This document shows positions 7,461 to 16,467 of a stretch of DNA of 64,000 nucleotides, in pieces. Each line of letters starts with the position of its first letter. Position 1 is the stretch's first letter. The notes under the pieces were generated by a model. It was not told the origin of the DNA and ran no database searches. It was given only the letters and a program-made list of their open reading frames with translations. Both the position numbers and the translations under genes were made by a program. The DNA comes from Rhodobacterales bacterium HKCCE3408. GTDB taxonomy: Bacteria > Pseudomonadota > Alphaproteobacteria > Rhodobacterales > Rhodobacteraceae. The stretch spans positions 1-64,000 of the forward strand of contig WVSN01000003.1 of assembly GCA_015689705.1 (NCBI GenBank), read 5' to 3'.

Positions 7461-8915
7461 ATGGTTTCACGGGTGATACCGGTCGATCCCTTCGACCTCG
7501 TGATCTTCGGCGGCACGGGCGATCTGGCGCGGCGCAAGATCCTGCCCGGGCTCTACCGGCGTTTCGTCGCCGGACAGATGCCGGAAGGCGCGCGGGTGAT
7601 CGGCGCGGCGCGCTCCGACCTCGACGACAGGGGCTATCGCGAGATGGTCGGCGAGGCGCTTGACGAATTCCTGCCGAAAAGCGCCCGCGACACCAAGGCG
7701 ATGAAGGCCTTCCTGGAGCGGCTGTCCTACATCGCGGTCGACGCGACCGGGGTGGACGGCTGGCGCGATCTTGGCAAGGCGATGCGCGAGGACGTGGTGC
7801 AGGCCTTCTACTTCTCGGTCGGCCCGTCGCTGTTCGGCGCCATCGCCGAGCGGCTGCACAAGTACAAGGTCGCCCGCCCCGAGGCGCGGATCGTCGTGGA
7901 AAAGCCCTTCGGCCGCGACCTGAAATCCGCGAAGGAGCTGAACGCCACGCTCGCCGCCCATTTCGACGAGCACCAGATCTACCGGATCGACCATTACCTC
8001 GGGAAGGAGACGGTCCAGAACCTGATGGCCGTCCGCTTCGGCAACACCCTGTTCGAGCCGCTGTGGAACGCGAAATACGTCGACCACGTGCAGATCACCG
8101 TGGCCGAGGAGGTCGGCGTCGGCGGGCGCGGGGCCTATTACGACACGTCGGGCGCCATGCGGGACATGGTGCAGAACCACATGATGCAGCTTTTGTGCCT
8201 GACCGCGATGGAGCCGCCGACCCGGTTCGAGGCCGACGCGGTGCGCGACGAGAAGCTGAAGGTGATCCGCGCGCTCGACCCGGTCGAGCGGTCCAACATC
8301 GTGCGCGGCCAGTACGGCGCGGCGAACGGGCACGCGTCCTATGCCGACGATGTCGACAACCCCGACAGCCGGACCGAGAGCTTCATCGCCATGCGCGTCG
8401 ATATCTCCAACTGGCGCTGGAAGGGCACGCCGTTCTACCTGCGCACCGGCAAGCGGCTGAAGGCGCGGATGTCCGAGATCGTCGTGCACTTCAAGGAAAC
8501 GCCGCATTCGATCTTCGACGAGGATGCGGGCCGTCACGCCAACGTGCTCGCCATCCGGCTGCAGCCGGACGAGGGCATGGACCTGCGCGTCACGATCAAG
8601 GAACCGGGGCCGGGCGGCATGCGTCTGGTCGACGTGCCGCTCGACATGACCTTCGCCGATGCGCTCGGGCCCGAGGCGGCCGAGGTGCCGGACGCCTACG
8701 AGCGGCTGATCATGGACGTGATCCGGGGCAACCAGACGCTGTTCATGCGCGGCGACGAGGTCGAGGCGGCCTGGGCCTGGACCGATCCGATCATCCAGGG
8801 CTGGACCGACCGGGCCGAGCGCCCACTGCCCTACGATCCGGGCGGGGCGGGGCCGGCGGATGCGCTGATGCTGCTGCACCGCGATGGCCGGAGGTGGCGG
8901 GAGATCGCGGTGTGA
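7461..8915 (+). CDS. zwf: Glucose-6-phosphate 1-dehydrogenase
   Basis: A 484-residue enzyme that oxidises glucose 6-phosphate to 6-phosphogluconolactone with reduction of NAD(P)+. It is the first step of the oxidative pentose phosphate and Entner-Doudoroff routes. The nucleotide-binding IFGGTGDLARRKILPGLY is at residues 13-30, and the active-site signature RIDHYLGKETVQNL is complete. The start at 7461 is preferred over the in-frame ATG at 7419 because GGGAAGGGG sits just upstream and the protein then begins close to the Rossmann strand. It is first in the zwf-pgl-pgi operon and overlaps pgl by four bases. Confidence 0.97.
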   Translation: MVSRVIPVDPFDLVIFGGTGDLARRKILPGLYRRFVAGQMPEGARVIGAARSDLDDRGYREMVGEALDEFLPKSARDTKAMKAFLERLSYIAVDATGVDGWRDLGKAMREDVVQAFYFSVGPSLFGAIAERLHKYKVARPEARIVVEKPFGRDLKSAKELNATLAAHFDEHQIYRIDHYLGKETVQNLMAVRFGNTLFEPLWNAKYVDHVQITVAEEVGVGGRGAYYDTSGAMRDMVQNHMMQLLCLTAMEPPTRFEADAVRDEKLKVIRALDPVERSNIVRGQYGAANGHASYADDVDNPDSRTESFIAMRVDISNWRWKGTPFYLRTGKRLKARMSEIVVHFKETPHSIFDEDAGRHANVLAIRLQPDEGMDLRVTIKEPGPGGMRLVDVPLDMTFADALGPEAAEVPDAYERLIMDVIRGNQTLFMRGDEVEAAWAWTDPIIQGWTDRAERPLPYDPGGAGPADALMLLHRDGRRWREIAV

Positions 8916-9586
8916 GACACCTCGAGGAATATCCCGACCGCGAGATCATGATGCTCGATCTCGCCGACCGGCTGGCCTCGGAGCTGGCCGACGCGCTGCG
9001 GCGCAATGAAAAGGCCAGCCTGTGCGTGCCGGGCGGCACGACGCCGGGTCCGGTCTTCGACGTGCTGAGCGAGCAGCGGATCGACTGGGACCGGGTGTCG
9101 GTCTTCCTGAACGATGAGCGGTGGGTGCCGGAGAGCGATCCGCGCTCGAACACGCGGCTCCTGCGCGAGCGGCTGCTGACCGGCCGGGCGGCGGCGGCGC
9201 ATCTGGTGCCGCTGCATCGCGATGCCGCCGAACCCGAGGACGCCGTCGACGACCTGATCGCGGGCTTCGACGGGTGCCTGCCGATCTCGGTCCTGCTGCT
9301 CGGCATGGGCGCGGACCTGCACACGGCGAGCCTGTTTCCCGGCGGCGACAACCTGGCCGCCGCGCTCGCCCCCGATGCGCCCGTCCTGATGCCGATGCGC
9401 GTGCCGGGTGCCGATGTGGCGCGCATCACCCTGACCGCGCGCGTGCTCGACGGCGCGATGTCCAAGCACATCCTCATCACCGGGGCCGAGAAGCGCGAAG
9501 CGCTCGAGAAGGCCGCCGAACTCGACCGGGGCGTGGCGCCGATCCGGGCCGTCTGGTCGGAGGCGACCGTGCACTGGGCGCCCTGA
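8912..9586 (+). CDS. pgl: 6-phosphogluconolactonase
   Basis: A 224-residue DevB/Pgl-type lactonase that hydrolyses 6-phosphogluconolactone to 6-phosphogluconate, the step after zwf. The phosphate-binding segment VPGGTTPGP, the NDERWVP motif and [15 protein letters not shown] (usually [14 protein letters not shown]) are all present. The start is GTG at 8912, overlapping the zwf stop as GTGA. An internal ATG at 8948 would cut the conserved N-terminal EYPDRE segment, so the GTG is preferred. Confidence 0.95.
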   Translation: MRHLEEYPDREIMMLDLADRLASELADALRRNEKASLCVPGGTTPGPVFDVLSEQRIDWDRVSVFLNDERWVPESDPRSNTRLLRERLLTGRAAAAHLVPLHRDAAEPEDAVDDLIAGFDGCLPISVLLLGMGADLHTASLFPGGDNLAAALAPDAPVLMPMRVPGADVARITLTARVLDGAMSKHILITGAEKREALEKAAELDRGVAPIRAVWSEATVHWAP

Positions 9587-9612
9587 CACCCAAACAACAA
9601 GGAGACCCGTCC

Positions 9613-11217
9613 GTGGATATCTGGCAGGATCTCGAAGCCCATCGCGCCGCGAAGGCCGGCCGCAGCATCGCCGACCTCTTCGCCGAGGATGCCGAGCGCG
9701 CCGCGCGCTTCTCGGCCCGGTTCGGCGACATGCTGTTCGACTTCTCGAAGACGACGATCGACGACGCGGCGATGTCGCTGCTGATGGAACTGGTGCGCGA
9801 CGCGAAGCTCGAGGAACGGCGCGAGGCGATGTTCACCGGGCAGAAGATCAACGAGACCGAGGACCGGGCGGTGCTGCACACCGCGCTGCGCGCCCCGGGC
9901 GGGCCGATCCTGGTCGACGGCGAGGACGTGATGCCCGGCGTGCTCGAGACCCGCCGGCGCATGGCCGAATTCGCCCGCGCGGTGCGCGACGGGACGATCA
10001 CCGGCGCGGGCGGCGCCTATACCGACGTGGTCAATATCGGCATCGGCGGCTCGGACCTCGGGCCCGCGATGGCGACGCTCGCGCTCGCGCCCTACCATGA
10101 CGGGCCGCGGGTGCATTACGTCTCGAATGTCGACGGCGCGCATATCCACGACACGCTGAAAGGGCTCGACCCGGCGCGCACGCTGGTTGTCGTCGCCTCG
10201 AAGACCTTCACCACGATCGAGACCATGACCAATGCCGAGACCGCGCGGGCCTGGATGGCCGGCGCGGTGGAGCGGCCGGGCGAGCAGTTCGCGGCGCTGT
10301 CCTCGGCCGTCGACAAGACCGAGGCCTTCGGCATCGACGCCTCCCGCGTTTTCGGCTTCGAGGACTGGGTCGGCGGGCGCTATTCGCTCTGGGGGCCGAT
10401 CGGGCTTGGCATCATGCTGGCGGTGGGGCCGGAGGATTTCGCTGACCTCCTGTCGGGCGGCGCGGCGATGGACGCGCATTTCCGCGAGGCGGACCTGGCC
10501 GACAACCTGCCGGTGCTGCTGGCGCTCGTCGGCATCTGGCACAACCAGGTCTGCGGCCACGCGACCCGCGCCGTGCTGCCCTACGATCAACGGCTGCTGC
10601 GCCTTCCGGCCTATCTCCAGCAGCTCGAGATGGAATCGAACGGCAAGCGCGTGACGATGGACGGCGCCGATATCGAGCGGAATTCCGGGCCGATCGTCTG
10701 GGGCGAGCCGGGCACGAACGGCCAGCACGCCTTCTACCAGCTGATCCACCAGGGCACGCGCGTGGTGCCCTGCGAATTCATGGTCGCCGCGCGCGGCCAC
10801 GAGCCGGAACTGGCACATCACCACCGGCTCCTGATCGCCAACTGCCTCGCCCAGGCGGAGGCGCTGATGCGCGGCCGGTCGCTCGACGAGGCGATGGAGC
10901 TGATGGCGAAGAAGGGGCTCTCCGGCCCCGAGCAGGAGCGCCAGGCGCGCCACCGGGTGTTCCCGGGAAACCGGCCCTCGACGATGCTGCTCTATCCGCA
11001 GCTGACGCCGCATGTGCTCGGCCAGATCATCGCGCTCTACGAGCACCGGGTCTTCGTCGAGGGCGTGATCCTCGGGATCAATTCCTTCGACCAGTGGGGC
11101 GTGGAGCTTGGCAAGGAACTGGCGCTGAAGCTCGCGCCGCTTCTGGACGGCGAGGATGCCAGCGGCAAGGACGGCTCGACCCGGATGCTGATCGAGACCG
11201 TGCGCGCGATGGGCTGA
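9613..11217 (+). CDS. pgi: Glucose-6-phosphate isomerase
   Basis: A 534-residue enzyme interconverting glucose 6-phosphate and fructose 6-phosphate. It carries the family signatures [15 protein letters not shown], the SKTFTT phosphate-binding motif, [11 protein letters not shown] and the C-terminal GVELGKELA helix. The start is GTG at 9613 with AAGGAG at 9599-9604, eight bases away. As the third gene of the zwf-pgl-pgi operon it lets fructose 6-phosphate feed into the oxidative branch. A strong hairpin follows directly after the stop. Confidence 0.97.
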   Translation: MDIWQDLEAHRAAKAGRSIADLFAEDAERAARFSARFGDMLFDFSKTTIDDAAMSLLMELVRDAKLEERREAMFTGQKINETEDRAVLHTALRAPGGPILVDGEDVMPGVLETRRRMAEFARAVRDGTITGAGGAYTDVVNIGIGGSDLGPAMATLALAPYHDGPRVHYVSNVDGAHIHDTLKGLDPARTLVVVASKTFTTIETMTNAETARAWMAGAVERPGEQFAALSSAVDKTEAFGIDASRVFGFEDWVGGRYSLWGPIGLGIMLAVGPEDFADLLSGGAAMDAHFREADLADNLPVLLALVGIWHNQVCGHATRAVLPYDQRLLRLPAYLQQLEMESNGKRVTMDGADIERNSGPIVWGEPGTNGQHAFYQLIHQGTRVVPCEFMVAARGHEPELAHHHRLLIANCLAQAEALMRGRSLDEAMELMAKKGLSGPEQERQARHRVFPGNRPSTMLLYPQLTPHVLGQIIALYEHRVFVEGVILGINSFDQWGVELGKELALKLAPLLDGEDASGKDGSTRMLIETVRAMG

Positions 11218-11225
11218 GCGGCGGA

Positions 11226-11285
11226 GCGAGGGGGTTTTCCACCCCCTCGCGCTCCCCCGGAGGATATTTCGGAAGCAACGAAGGC
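11226..11285 (+). repeat. Dispersed hairpin-plus-tail element, copy C (also a terminator-like hairpin after pgi)
   Basis: A perfect 10-bp stem GCGAGGGGGT / ACCCCCTCGC (11226-11235 and 11241-11250, loop TTTCC) is followed by GCTCCCCCGGAGGATATTTC and then GGAAGCAACGAAGG. It lies nine bases after the pgi stop, where a terminator would be expected, although no U-tract follows the stem. Confidence 0.75.
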
Positions 11286-11413
11286 GGCCTTTACCGGGTG
11301 TTAACCAGGCCCGGATGAGATCGGCCCTGCGGTACAGGCGGGGACGCCGATGACCGCAAGCGACGAAGCCCCCGCCGGCCCCCAGAGCCGGTCGGGGGTG
11401 ATTGCGGCGCGCG

Positions 11414-11478
11414 CCCGTCTTTGCTTCCCGAAATACCTCCGGGGGAGTCGCCGGCACGGCGACGGGGGCAGCGCCCCC
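11414..11478 (-). repeat. Dispersed hairpin-plus-tail element, copy D (opposite orientation)
   Basis: Read on the minus strand, a GGGGGCGCTGCCCCC hairpin (11464-11478) precedes CTCCCCCGGAGGTATTTCGG and GAAGCAAAGACGGG (ending at 11414). This is the only inverted copy in the window. It faces copy C across about 130 bases and sits upstream of the reductive dehalogenase gene rather than behind a minus-strand gene. Confidence 0.75.
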
Positions 11479-11533
11479 GGACCGGCTTGCCACCGGCCGC
11501 GCCGCCGGTAGGGTGGCGGCGGGAGGATCGTTC

Positions 11534-14500
11534 ATGCAGCTGTTTTCCGATCGCAGGCGCCCGGTGCATCTCGGGCCGTTTCCGCTCGAGAAGCTGAACC
11601 GGGGCCGGATGCCGGACCTGTCCTCCGTGCCGCTGTCCGGGCCGCTCGACTTCCGCCGGCCCGACGCGCCGGCCTCGATCGTCAACGCGATGGGCGAGTA
11701 CCAGGCGATGATGGACGCGATCCGGGACGGGCTCGTGAACAAGACCAAGGCCGAATGCCCGGAGGACCCGGCCGAGCGGGCGGCGCATCTGAAGGCCTTC
11801 GGCTATTTCTCCGACGCCACGATGGTGGGCATCGGGCCGGTGCCGGACGAGGCGATCCTGCCCGAGCCCTGGGCGAACCCGGACATCGAGCGGCTGAAGC
11901 ACGATCTGCGGACGCGGCAGACCAAGACGCTCGCCTCTGGCATCGACATGATCATGGCCGATCTGAAGGAATCGATGGAGGCGCCGCCCTCGGGCATTGC
12001 CGGGCACCGCCATGCGCTCGTCTTTCTCTACGAGATGCCGCGCGATCCGGAGCCGGGCGAGGCGGGCTGCGACTGGATCATGGACGCGCAGGCGCATCGG
12101 GCGGCCCTGCGCGCGGCGGAGACGGCCGTGGTGCTGGCGAACTACATCCGGCTGCTCGGCTACGACGCCAAGGCGCATACGGCGACCTCGTCGGATGTCT
12201 GCCTCAACCGGATGGCGGTGGCCGCCGGGCTTGCGCGGATGGAGGGCGGGCGGCTGACCGCGCCCTTCGTGGGCGACCGGTTCGGCGTGGCGGTCATCAC
12301 GACCGAGTTCGAGCTGACCCATGACGCGCCGCTCGGCCCGCTGGCGGCGCAGCCGTTCTGGGCGGTGAAGGGGCCGGGCTGGTGGCTCGGGACGGCGTCG
12401 CGGCGCTCCGCGCTGAATGGCGATCCCTATGCGCGGCGGCGCTTCGTCGACGGGCCGCACCCGTTCGAGACGCTGAAGCGGGTGGACGATCCGACAACCT
12501 ATATCGACGAGGCCCGCGTCGCGCGGGTACCGAAGCGGACCGACATGTTCGCCCGGGCCCAGTTCGGCGACATGGGCAAGGCCTGCCAGCAGAACGCGGC
12601 CGGCGGCTATTACGCGCGGAAGGCCGCGCCCTCGATGGCGCAGCGGCGGATGCTCGGGGCCTTCGTGCTGCTGCAGGACGGGGAGGCCAATGCCGACGGT
12701 CTTCGCCCCGACGACGCGGTGCGGAACGCGGCCAACATCAAGGCCGCGACCTACTTCCTCGGGATCGATGCCTGCGGGATCAGCCGCTGCCCGGACTGGA
12801 CCTGGTATTCGCACGACGCGACGGGCGCGGTGCTCGACCCGCCGCACGACCAGGCGATCAGCATGATCGTGGACCAGGGCTACGAAACGATGGAGGGCGC
12901 ATCCGGCGACGACTGGATCTCGGTCGCGCAGTCGATGCGGGCCTATCTGCGGTTCTCGCTGCTCGGCGGGGTGATCGCCAAGCAGATCCGCAATCTCGGC
13001 TACAAGGCGAAGGCGCATACGGTGCTCGACGGCGAGGTGCTGCAGCCGCCGCTTCTGCTGCTGTCGGGGCTCGGCGAGGTCAGCCGGATCGGCGAGGTGA
13101 TCCTGAACCCGTTCCTCGGGCCGCGGCTGAAATCGGGCGTGGTCACGACCGACATGCCGATGGCCCATGACAGGCCGATCGACTTCGGGCTTCAGGCCTT
13201 CTGCGAGGCCTGCAACAAATGCGCGCGGGAATGTCCCTCGGGCGCGATCACCGCCGGGCCGAAGCTGATGTTCAACGGCTACGAGATCTGGAAATCCGAC
13301 AGCCAGAAATGCGCGACCTACCGGGTCACCACCGAGGGCGGCGCGATGTGCGGGCGGTGCATGAAGACCTGCCCGTGGAACCTGGAGGGGCTCTTCGCCG
13401 AGAAGCCGTTCCGATGGGCGGCGATGAATTTTCCGCAGGCCGCGCCGGCGCTGGCGAAGCTCGACGACCGGTTGGGCAATGGCGGGCTGAACCCGGTGAA
13501 GAAATGGTGGTGGGATATCGAGCTGTATGAGGATGGCGGCTACAAGCCGGCGCGGAAGCCGGTGAACTACCGCGACCTGCAGCTCGATCTGGATCTGCGC
13601 TACGAGGACCAGACGCTGGCCGTCTATCCCGCGCCGCTCGCCCCGCATCCCTGGCCCTATCCGTTCCCGATGGACCGCGAGGCGGGGATCGAGGCCTATC
13701 AGGCGCTGGTCACGGCCGAGGAATACAAGCGCCGGATCGCGGCGGGCGACGAGAGCGTGGTGCATCGCTACACCAATGCGGACGAAAGCCCGGTCCTGCG
13801 CGTCGAGGTCACCAAGGCCGAACATATGTCGGCGGATGTGACGAAATACGAGTTCCGCAGCCTCGACGGGTCCGATCTGCCGGAATGGGAGGCGGGCGCG
13901 CATCTCGACATCGTCGTGGCGCCGGAATTCCTGCGGCAATATTCCATGTCGGGCGATCCGGCGGACCGGTCGGTCTACCAGATCGGCGTGCTGCGCGAGG
14001 ATGGCGGGCGCGGCGGCTCGAAGCTGCTGCACCGGATCTTTTCGGTCGGGCGGAAGGTCTTCATCTCGAAGCCGATCAACCATTTCCCGCTGGAAGAAGG
14101 GGCGGCGAAAACGCTCCTGATGGGCGGGGGGATCGGGATCACGCCGATGATCGCGATGGGCCACCGGCTGCACGCGATCGGGGCCGACTTCGCGCTGCAT
14201 TACTCGGTCACCTCCCGGAAGGCGGCTGGCTATCTCGAGGACCTTGCCGCCGTGCCCTGGGCGGACCGAGTGACGGTGCATGTCTCGGACGAGGGGACGC
14301 GTTGCGACCTGGCCGAGGTGCTGCGCTATTCCGAGGGCGCGCATGTCTATACCTGCGGACCGGAGCGCTACATGAACGCGGTGCTGGAGACGGCGGAGGC
14401 CGCGGGCTTCCCCGAGGAGGCGCGGCATTTCGAGTATTTCTCGGTCCCCGAGGTGCCGGACTATGTGAACCACCCGTTCACGGTGCGCCTGAAGGACGGC

Positions 14501-14734
14501 CGGGAACTGGCTGTTCCGGAAGACAAATCCATCGCCGACGTGCTGCAGGAGTCGGGCTTTCGCATCGACATCAAGTGTTCGGACGGGATCTGCGGCGTGT
14601 GCAAGTGCGGGCTGGTCTCGGGCGAGGTCGAGCACCGGGATTTCGTGCTGTCGAAGGCGCAGCGGCAGACCGCGATCATCACCTGCCAGAGCCGCGCGGC
14701 CGAGGCGGGCGGGGTGGTCGAGCTGGATCTCTGA
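11534..14734 (+). CDS. Self-sufficient catabolic reductive dehalogenase (RdhA fused to oxidoreductase)
   Basis: A 1066-residue protein. Residues 1 to about 700 are a cobalamin-dependent reductive dehalogenase core ending in two [4Fe-4S] motifs (C557/C560/C563/C567 and C593/C606/C609/C613). Residues about 755-1066 form a phthalate-dioxygenase-reductase-type module: flavin motif RQYS (801-804), NAD(P) loop GGGIGITPM (862-870) and a plant-type [2Fe-2S] site (C1015/C1020/C1023/C1051). The family removes halogen from organohalides. Fusion means electrons come from NAD(P)H inside one chain, as known for Comamonas BhbA and a Jhaorihella enzyme. There is no Tat signal or hydrophobic N-terminus, so it is cytosolic and not respiratory. 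Y425, K483 and R547 fall near the catalytic Tyr/Lys/Arg positions reported for the Nitratireductor enzyme, judged by eye. The ATG at 11534 follows GGGAGGATCG. No membrane anchor gene (rdhB) is adjacent. Confidence 0.93.
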   Translation: MQLFSDRRRPVHLGPFPLEKLNRGRMPDLSSVPLSGPLDFRRPDAPASIVNAMGEYQAMMDAIRDGLVNKTKAECPEDPAERAAHLKAFGYFSDATMVGIGPVPDEAILPEPWANPDIERLKHDLRTRQTKTLASGIDMIMADLKESMEAPPSGIAGHRHALVFLYEMPRDPEPGEAGCDWIMDAQAHRAALRAAETAVVLANYIRLLGYDAKAHTATSSDVCLNRMAVAAGLARMEGGRLTAPFVGDRFGVAVITTEFELTHDAPLGPLAAQPFWAVKGPGWWLGTASRRSALNGDPYARRRFVDGPHPFETLKRVDDPTTYIDEARVARVPKRTDMFARAQFGDMGKACQQNAAGGYYARKAAPSMAQRRMLGAFVLLQDGEANADGLRPDDAVRNAANIKAATYFLGIDACGISRCPDWTWYSHDATGAVLDPPHDQAISMIVDQGYETMEGASGDDWISVAQSMRAYLRFSLLGGVIAKQIRNLGYKAKAHTVLDGEVLQPPLLLLSGLGEVSRIGEVILNPFLGPRLKSGVVTTDMPMAHDRPIDFGLQAFCEACNKCARECPSGAITAGPKLMFNGYEIWKSDSQKCATYRVTTEGGAMCGRCMKTCPWNLEGLFAEKPFRWAAMNFPQAAPALAKLDDRLGNGGLNPVKKWWWDIELYEDGGYKPARKPVNYRDLQLDLDLRYEDQTLAVYPAPLAPHPWPYPFPMDREAGIEAYQALVTAEEYKRRIAAGDESVVHRYTNADESPVLRVEVTKAEHMSADVTKYEFRSLDGSDLPEWEAGAHLDIVVAPEFLRQYSMSGDPADRSVYQIGVLREDGGRGGSKLLHRIFSVGRKVFISKPINHFPLEEGAAKTLLMGGGIGITPMIAMGHRLHAIGADFALHYSVTSRKAAGYLEDLAAVPWADRVTVHVSDEGTRCDLAEVLRYSEGAHVYTCGPERYMNAVLETAEAAGFPEEARHFEYFSVPEVPDYVNHPFTVRLKDGRELAVPEDKSIADVLQESGFRIDIKCSDGICGVCKCGLVSGEVEHRDFVLSKAQRQTAIITCQSRAAEAGGVVELDL

Positions 14735-14738
14735 CGGC

Positions 14739-15260
14739 TCAGGCGTCGCGGGCGCGCTTGCGCTGCCACTCCGACCACGACATCGCGATCACCGCGAGGT
14801 CGATGAGGGTCAGCACGATCAGCGTCACGCCGCCGACATGCCACCACTCGATCACCTGGTAGACCACGAAGGCGCCGAGGGCGATGATCCCCGCCGGATA
14901 GGCCCATCCTGCGCCGGCCAGAAGCGCGCCGGCGATGGCGACGTGGCTGAGCCCGTGGACGAGGAAATAGGCGGTGTAGAAGCCCAGATCGGCCGAAGAG
15001 ACGAGCCGCACCAGGGACATCACGTGGTTGGCGAGGAAATCGGTTGGATCGGCGGCCAGTTCGGCCCGGAACACCCGCCGGGCAATCGACGGCAGACGGT
15101 CGGCGAAGCCGAGATAGATCGCCGCCGCGATGGCCAGCTGCACCGTGCCGAGCGAGGCCTTGCCGGCCAGCGTCAGGATGAAGACGCGATGCTCGATCCG
15201 GGCGAAACGGGTGAGTTCCGCCGCGTCGTCGGCCTCCGGTCTGTCGGTGCTGTCGAGCAT
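14739..15260 (-). CDS. DUF2127-like integral membrane protein
   Basis: A 173-residue protein with an N-terminal charged segment and about four hydrophobic helices: GKASLGTVQLAIAAAIYLGF, YFLVHGLSHVAIAGALLAG, a segment around YPAGIIALGAFVVYQVI, and VTLIVLTLIDLAVIAM. The H-G-L-S-H and EWWH motifs resemble DUF2127 proteins. The function is unknown. It is convergent with the dehalogenase gene (stops four bases apart), and nothing links them functionally. Confidence 0.7.
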   Translation of the reverse strand: MLDSTDRPEADDAAELTRFARIEHRVFILTLAGKASLGTVQLAIAAAIYLGFADRLPSIARRVFRAELAADPTDFLANHVMSLVRLVSSADLGFYTAYFLVHGLSHVAIAGALLAGAGWAYPAGIIALGAFVVYQVIEWWHVGGVTLIVLTLIDLAVIAMSWSEWQRKRARDA

Positions 15261-15304
15261 GTGGCGGGCCTGCTGCCGGTTGGGGCCGGGGCGGGGGGAT
15301 TTCC

Positions 15305-15378
15305 TGGAGCGGGTGAAGGGAATCGAACCCTCGTCTTAAGCTTGGGAAGCTCCTGCTCTACCATTGAGCTACACCCGC
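15305..15378 (-). tRNA. tRNA-Gly (anticodon CCC)
   Basis: On the minus strand the sequence folds as a cloverleaf. The acceptor GCGGGTG pairs perfectly with CACCCGC, with a D-arm GCTC/GAGC, anticodon loop TTCCCAA and T-loop TTCGATT. The discriminator is U, and CCA is encoded (15305-15307). The anticodon complement lies at 15344-15346. The outer anticodon-stem pair is a mismatch. It reads GGG glycine codons. Confidence 0.93.
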
Positions 15379-15492
15379 GACCCGGCAGATCAAGTACGTC
15401 ATGTCCCCGGGTGCGTCAATGGGCGCGGGGCGCTTGCCGGGGGCCGTTCGGCGCCCATCTGTGAGGCTGGACGGACCGGGGACGGAGGCGAC

Positions 15493-16467
15493 ATGAGGAT
15501 CACGCGACGGGGCCTGATGGCGGGAACGGCGGCGGTGCTGGCCGCCCCTGCGCTGGCGCAGGAGCAGGGGTTTCGCGAGATGGCCACGAGCCATGCGGAC
15601 CGGCTGCATTCGCTGGTGATCCGGCAGGGCGGCGCGGAGGTCTTCGCCGAGAGCTATGGCGGCCGCGGGCTGGACGCCCCGGCGAACGTGAAGTCGGTCT
15701 CGAAGACGCTGGTCGCGCTGCTGACCGGCATCGCCATCGGGCGCGGCGACCTGCCCGGGACCGAAGCGAAGGTGCTGCCGCTTCTGGGCCGGGCGCCTGC
15801 GGGCGACGCGCGCGACGACCTGACGATCGACCATCTGCTGTCGATGCGCGCGGGGCTCGAGAGCACGTCGGGCGCGAATTACGGCGCCTGGGTCACGAGC
15901 CGGGACTGGGTCGAGACCGCGCTGGCGCAGGAGATGGTGGCCCGTCCCGGCGGGCGGTTCATCTACTCGACCGGCGGCTGGCACGTGCTTGGCGCTGTGC
16001 TGGCCCGCGCGACGGGCGAGAGCCTGCTGACGCTGGCCCGCGACTGGCTTGGCGCGCCGATGGAGATCGAGTTCGCGCCGTGGGTGCGGGACCGGCAGGG
16101 GCGCTATCTCGGCGGCAACGACATGGCGCTGAGCCCGCGTGGGCTGTCGCGGATCGGGCAGATGGTGCTGGATGACGGCCGGTGGGACGGCGCGGATATC
16201 GTGCCCGCGGACTGGATCGCGGAAAGCTGGCAGGCTCGGGGGCGTTCGCCATTCTCGGGCGACCGCTACGGCTACGGCTGGTTCCTCACGACGCTCGGCG
16301 GGGCGGAGGCCGCCTATGGCCGCGGCTATGGCGGGCAGATGCTGGCCGTCGTGCCGGAGCGGGAGATCGTCATCGCGATCACGTCGGATCCGTCGCAGCC
16401 CGCACGCTCACGCGGGTATTTCGGCGATCTGCGCGACCTGGCCGAACGGATCGTCGAGGAGATCTAG
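15493..16467 (+). CDS. Tat-exported serine hydrolase (class C beta-lactamase family)
   Basis: A 324-residue beta-lactamase-related serine hydrolase (PF00144). The N-terminus MRITRRGLMAGTAAVLAAPA with ALAQ cleavage is a twin-arginine signal, so it acts in the periplasm. The SxxK motif is SVSK, with the nucleophile in NVKSVSKTLVALL. The Tyr motif is YSTGG, typical of esterase/peptidase members rather than true AmpC. The start at 15493 is chosen because the signal peptide begins there after GGAGGCG. A longer frame from 15364 runs through the tRNA and is rejected. It ends convergently with the RACo-like gene, sharing the four bases CTAG. Confidence 0.85.
   Translation: MRITRRGLMAGTAAVLAAPALAQEQGFREMATSHADRLHSLVIRQGGAEVFAESYGGRGLDAPANVKSVSKTLVALLTGIAIGRGDLPGTEAKVLPLLGRAPAGDARDDLTIDHLLSMRAGLESTSGANYGAWVTSRDWVETALAQEMVARPGGRFIYSTGGWHVLGAVLARATGESLLTLARDWLGAPMEIEFAPWVRDRQGRYLGGNDMALSPRGLSRIGQMVLDDGRWDGADIVPADWIAESWQARGRSPFSGDRYGYGWFLTTLGGAEAAYGRGYGGQMLAVVPEREIVIAITSDPSQPARSRGYFGDLRDLAERIVEEI

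Noticed and set aside
11479-11533. A cobalamin riboswitch ahead of the corrinoid dehalogenase gene
   Set aside because: A GCCACCGG string is present, but the B12-box and conserved core of the riboswitch are missing and the leader is too short.
11291-14635. A 1114-codon open frame antiparallel to the reductive dehalogenase gene
   Set aside because: It mirrors the GC-rich third positions of the real gene, is Arg/His/Pro-rich without motifs, and the plus-strand protein has complete cofactor motifs.
15364-15492. N-terminal extension of the serine hydrolase reading through the tRNA-Gly gene
   Set aside because: The Tat signal peptide begins at 15493 with its own ribosome-binding site; the extension overlaps the tRNA.
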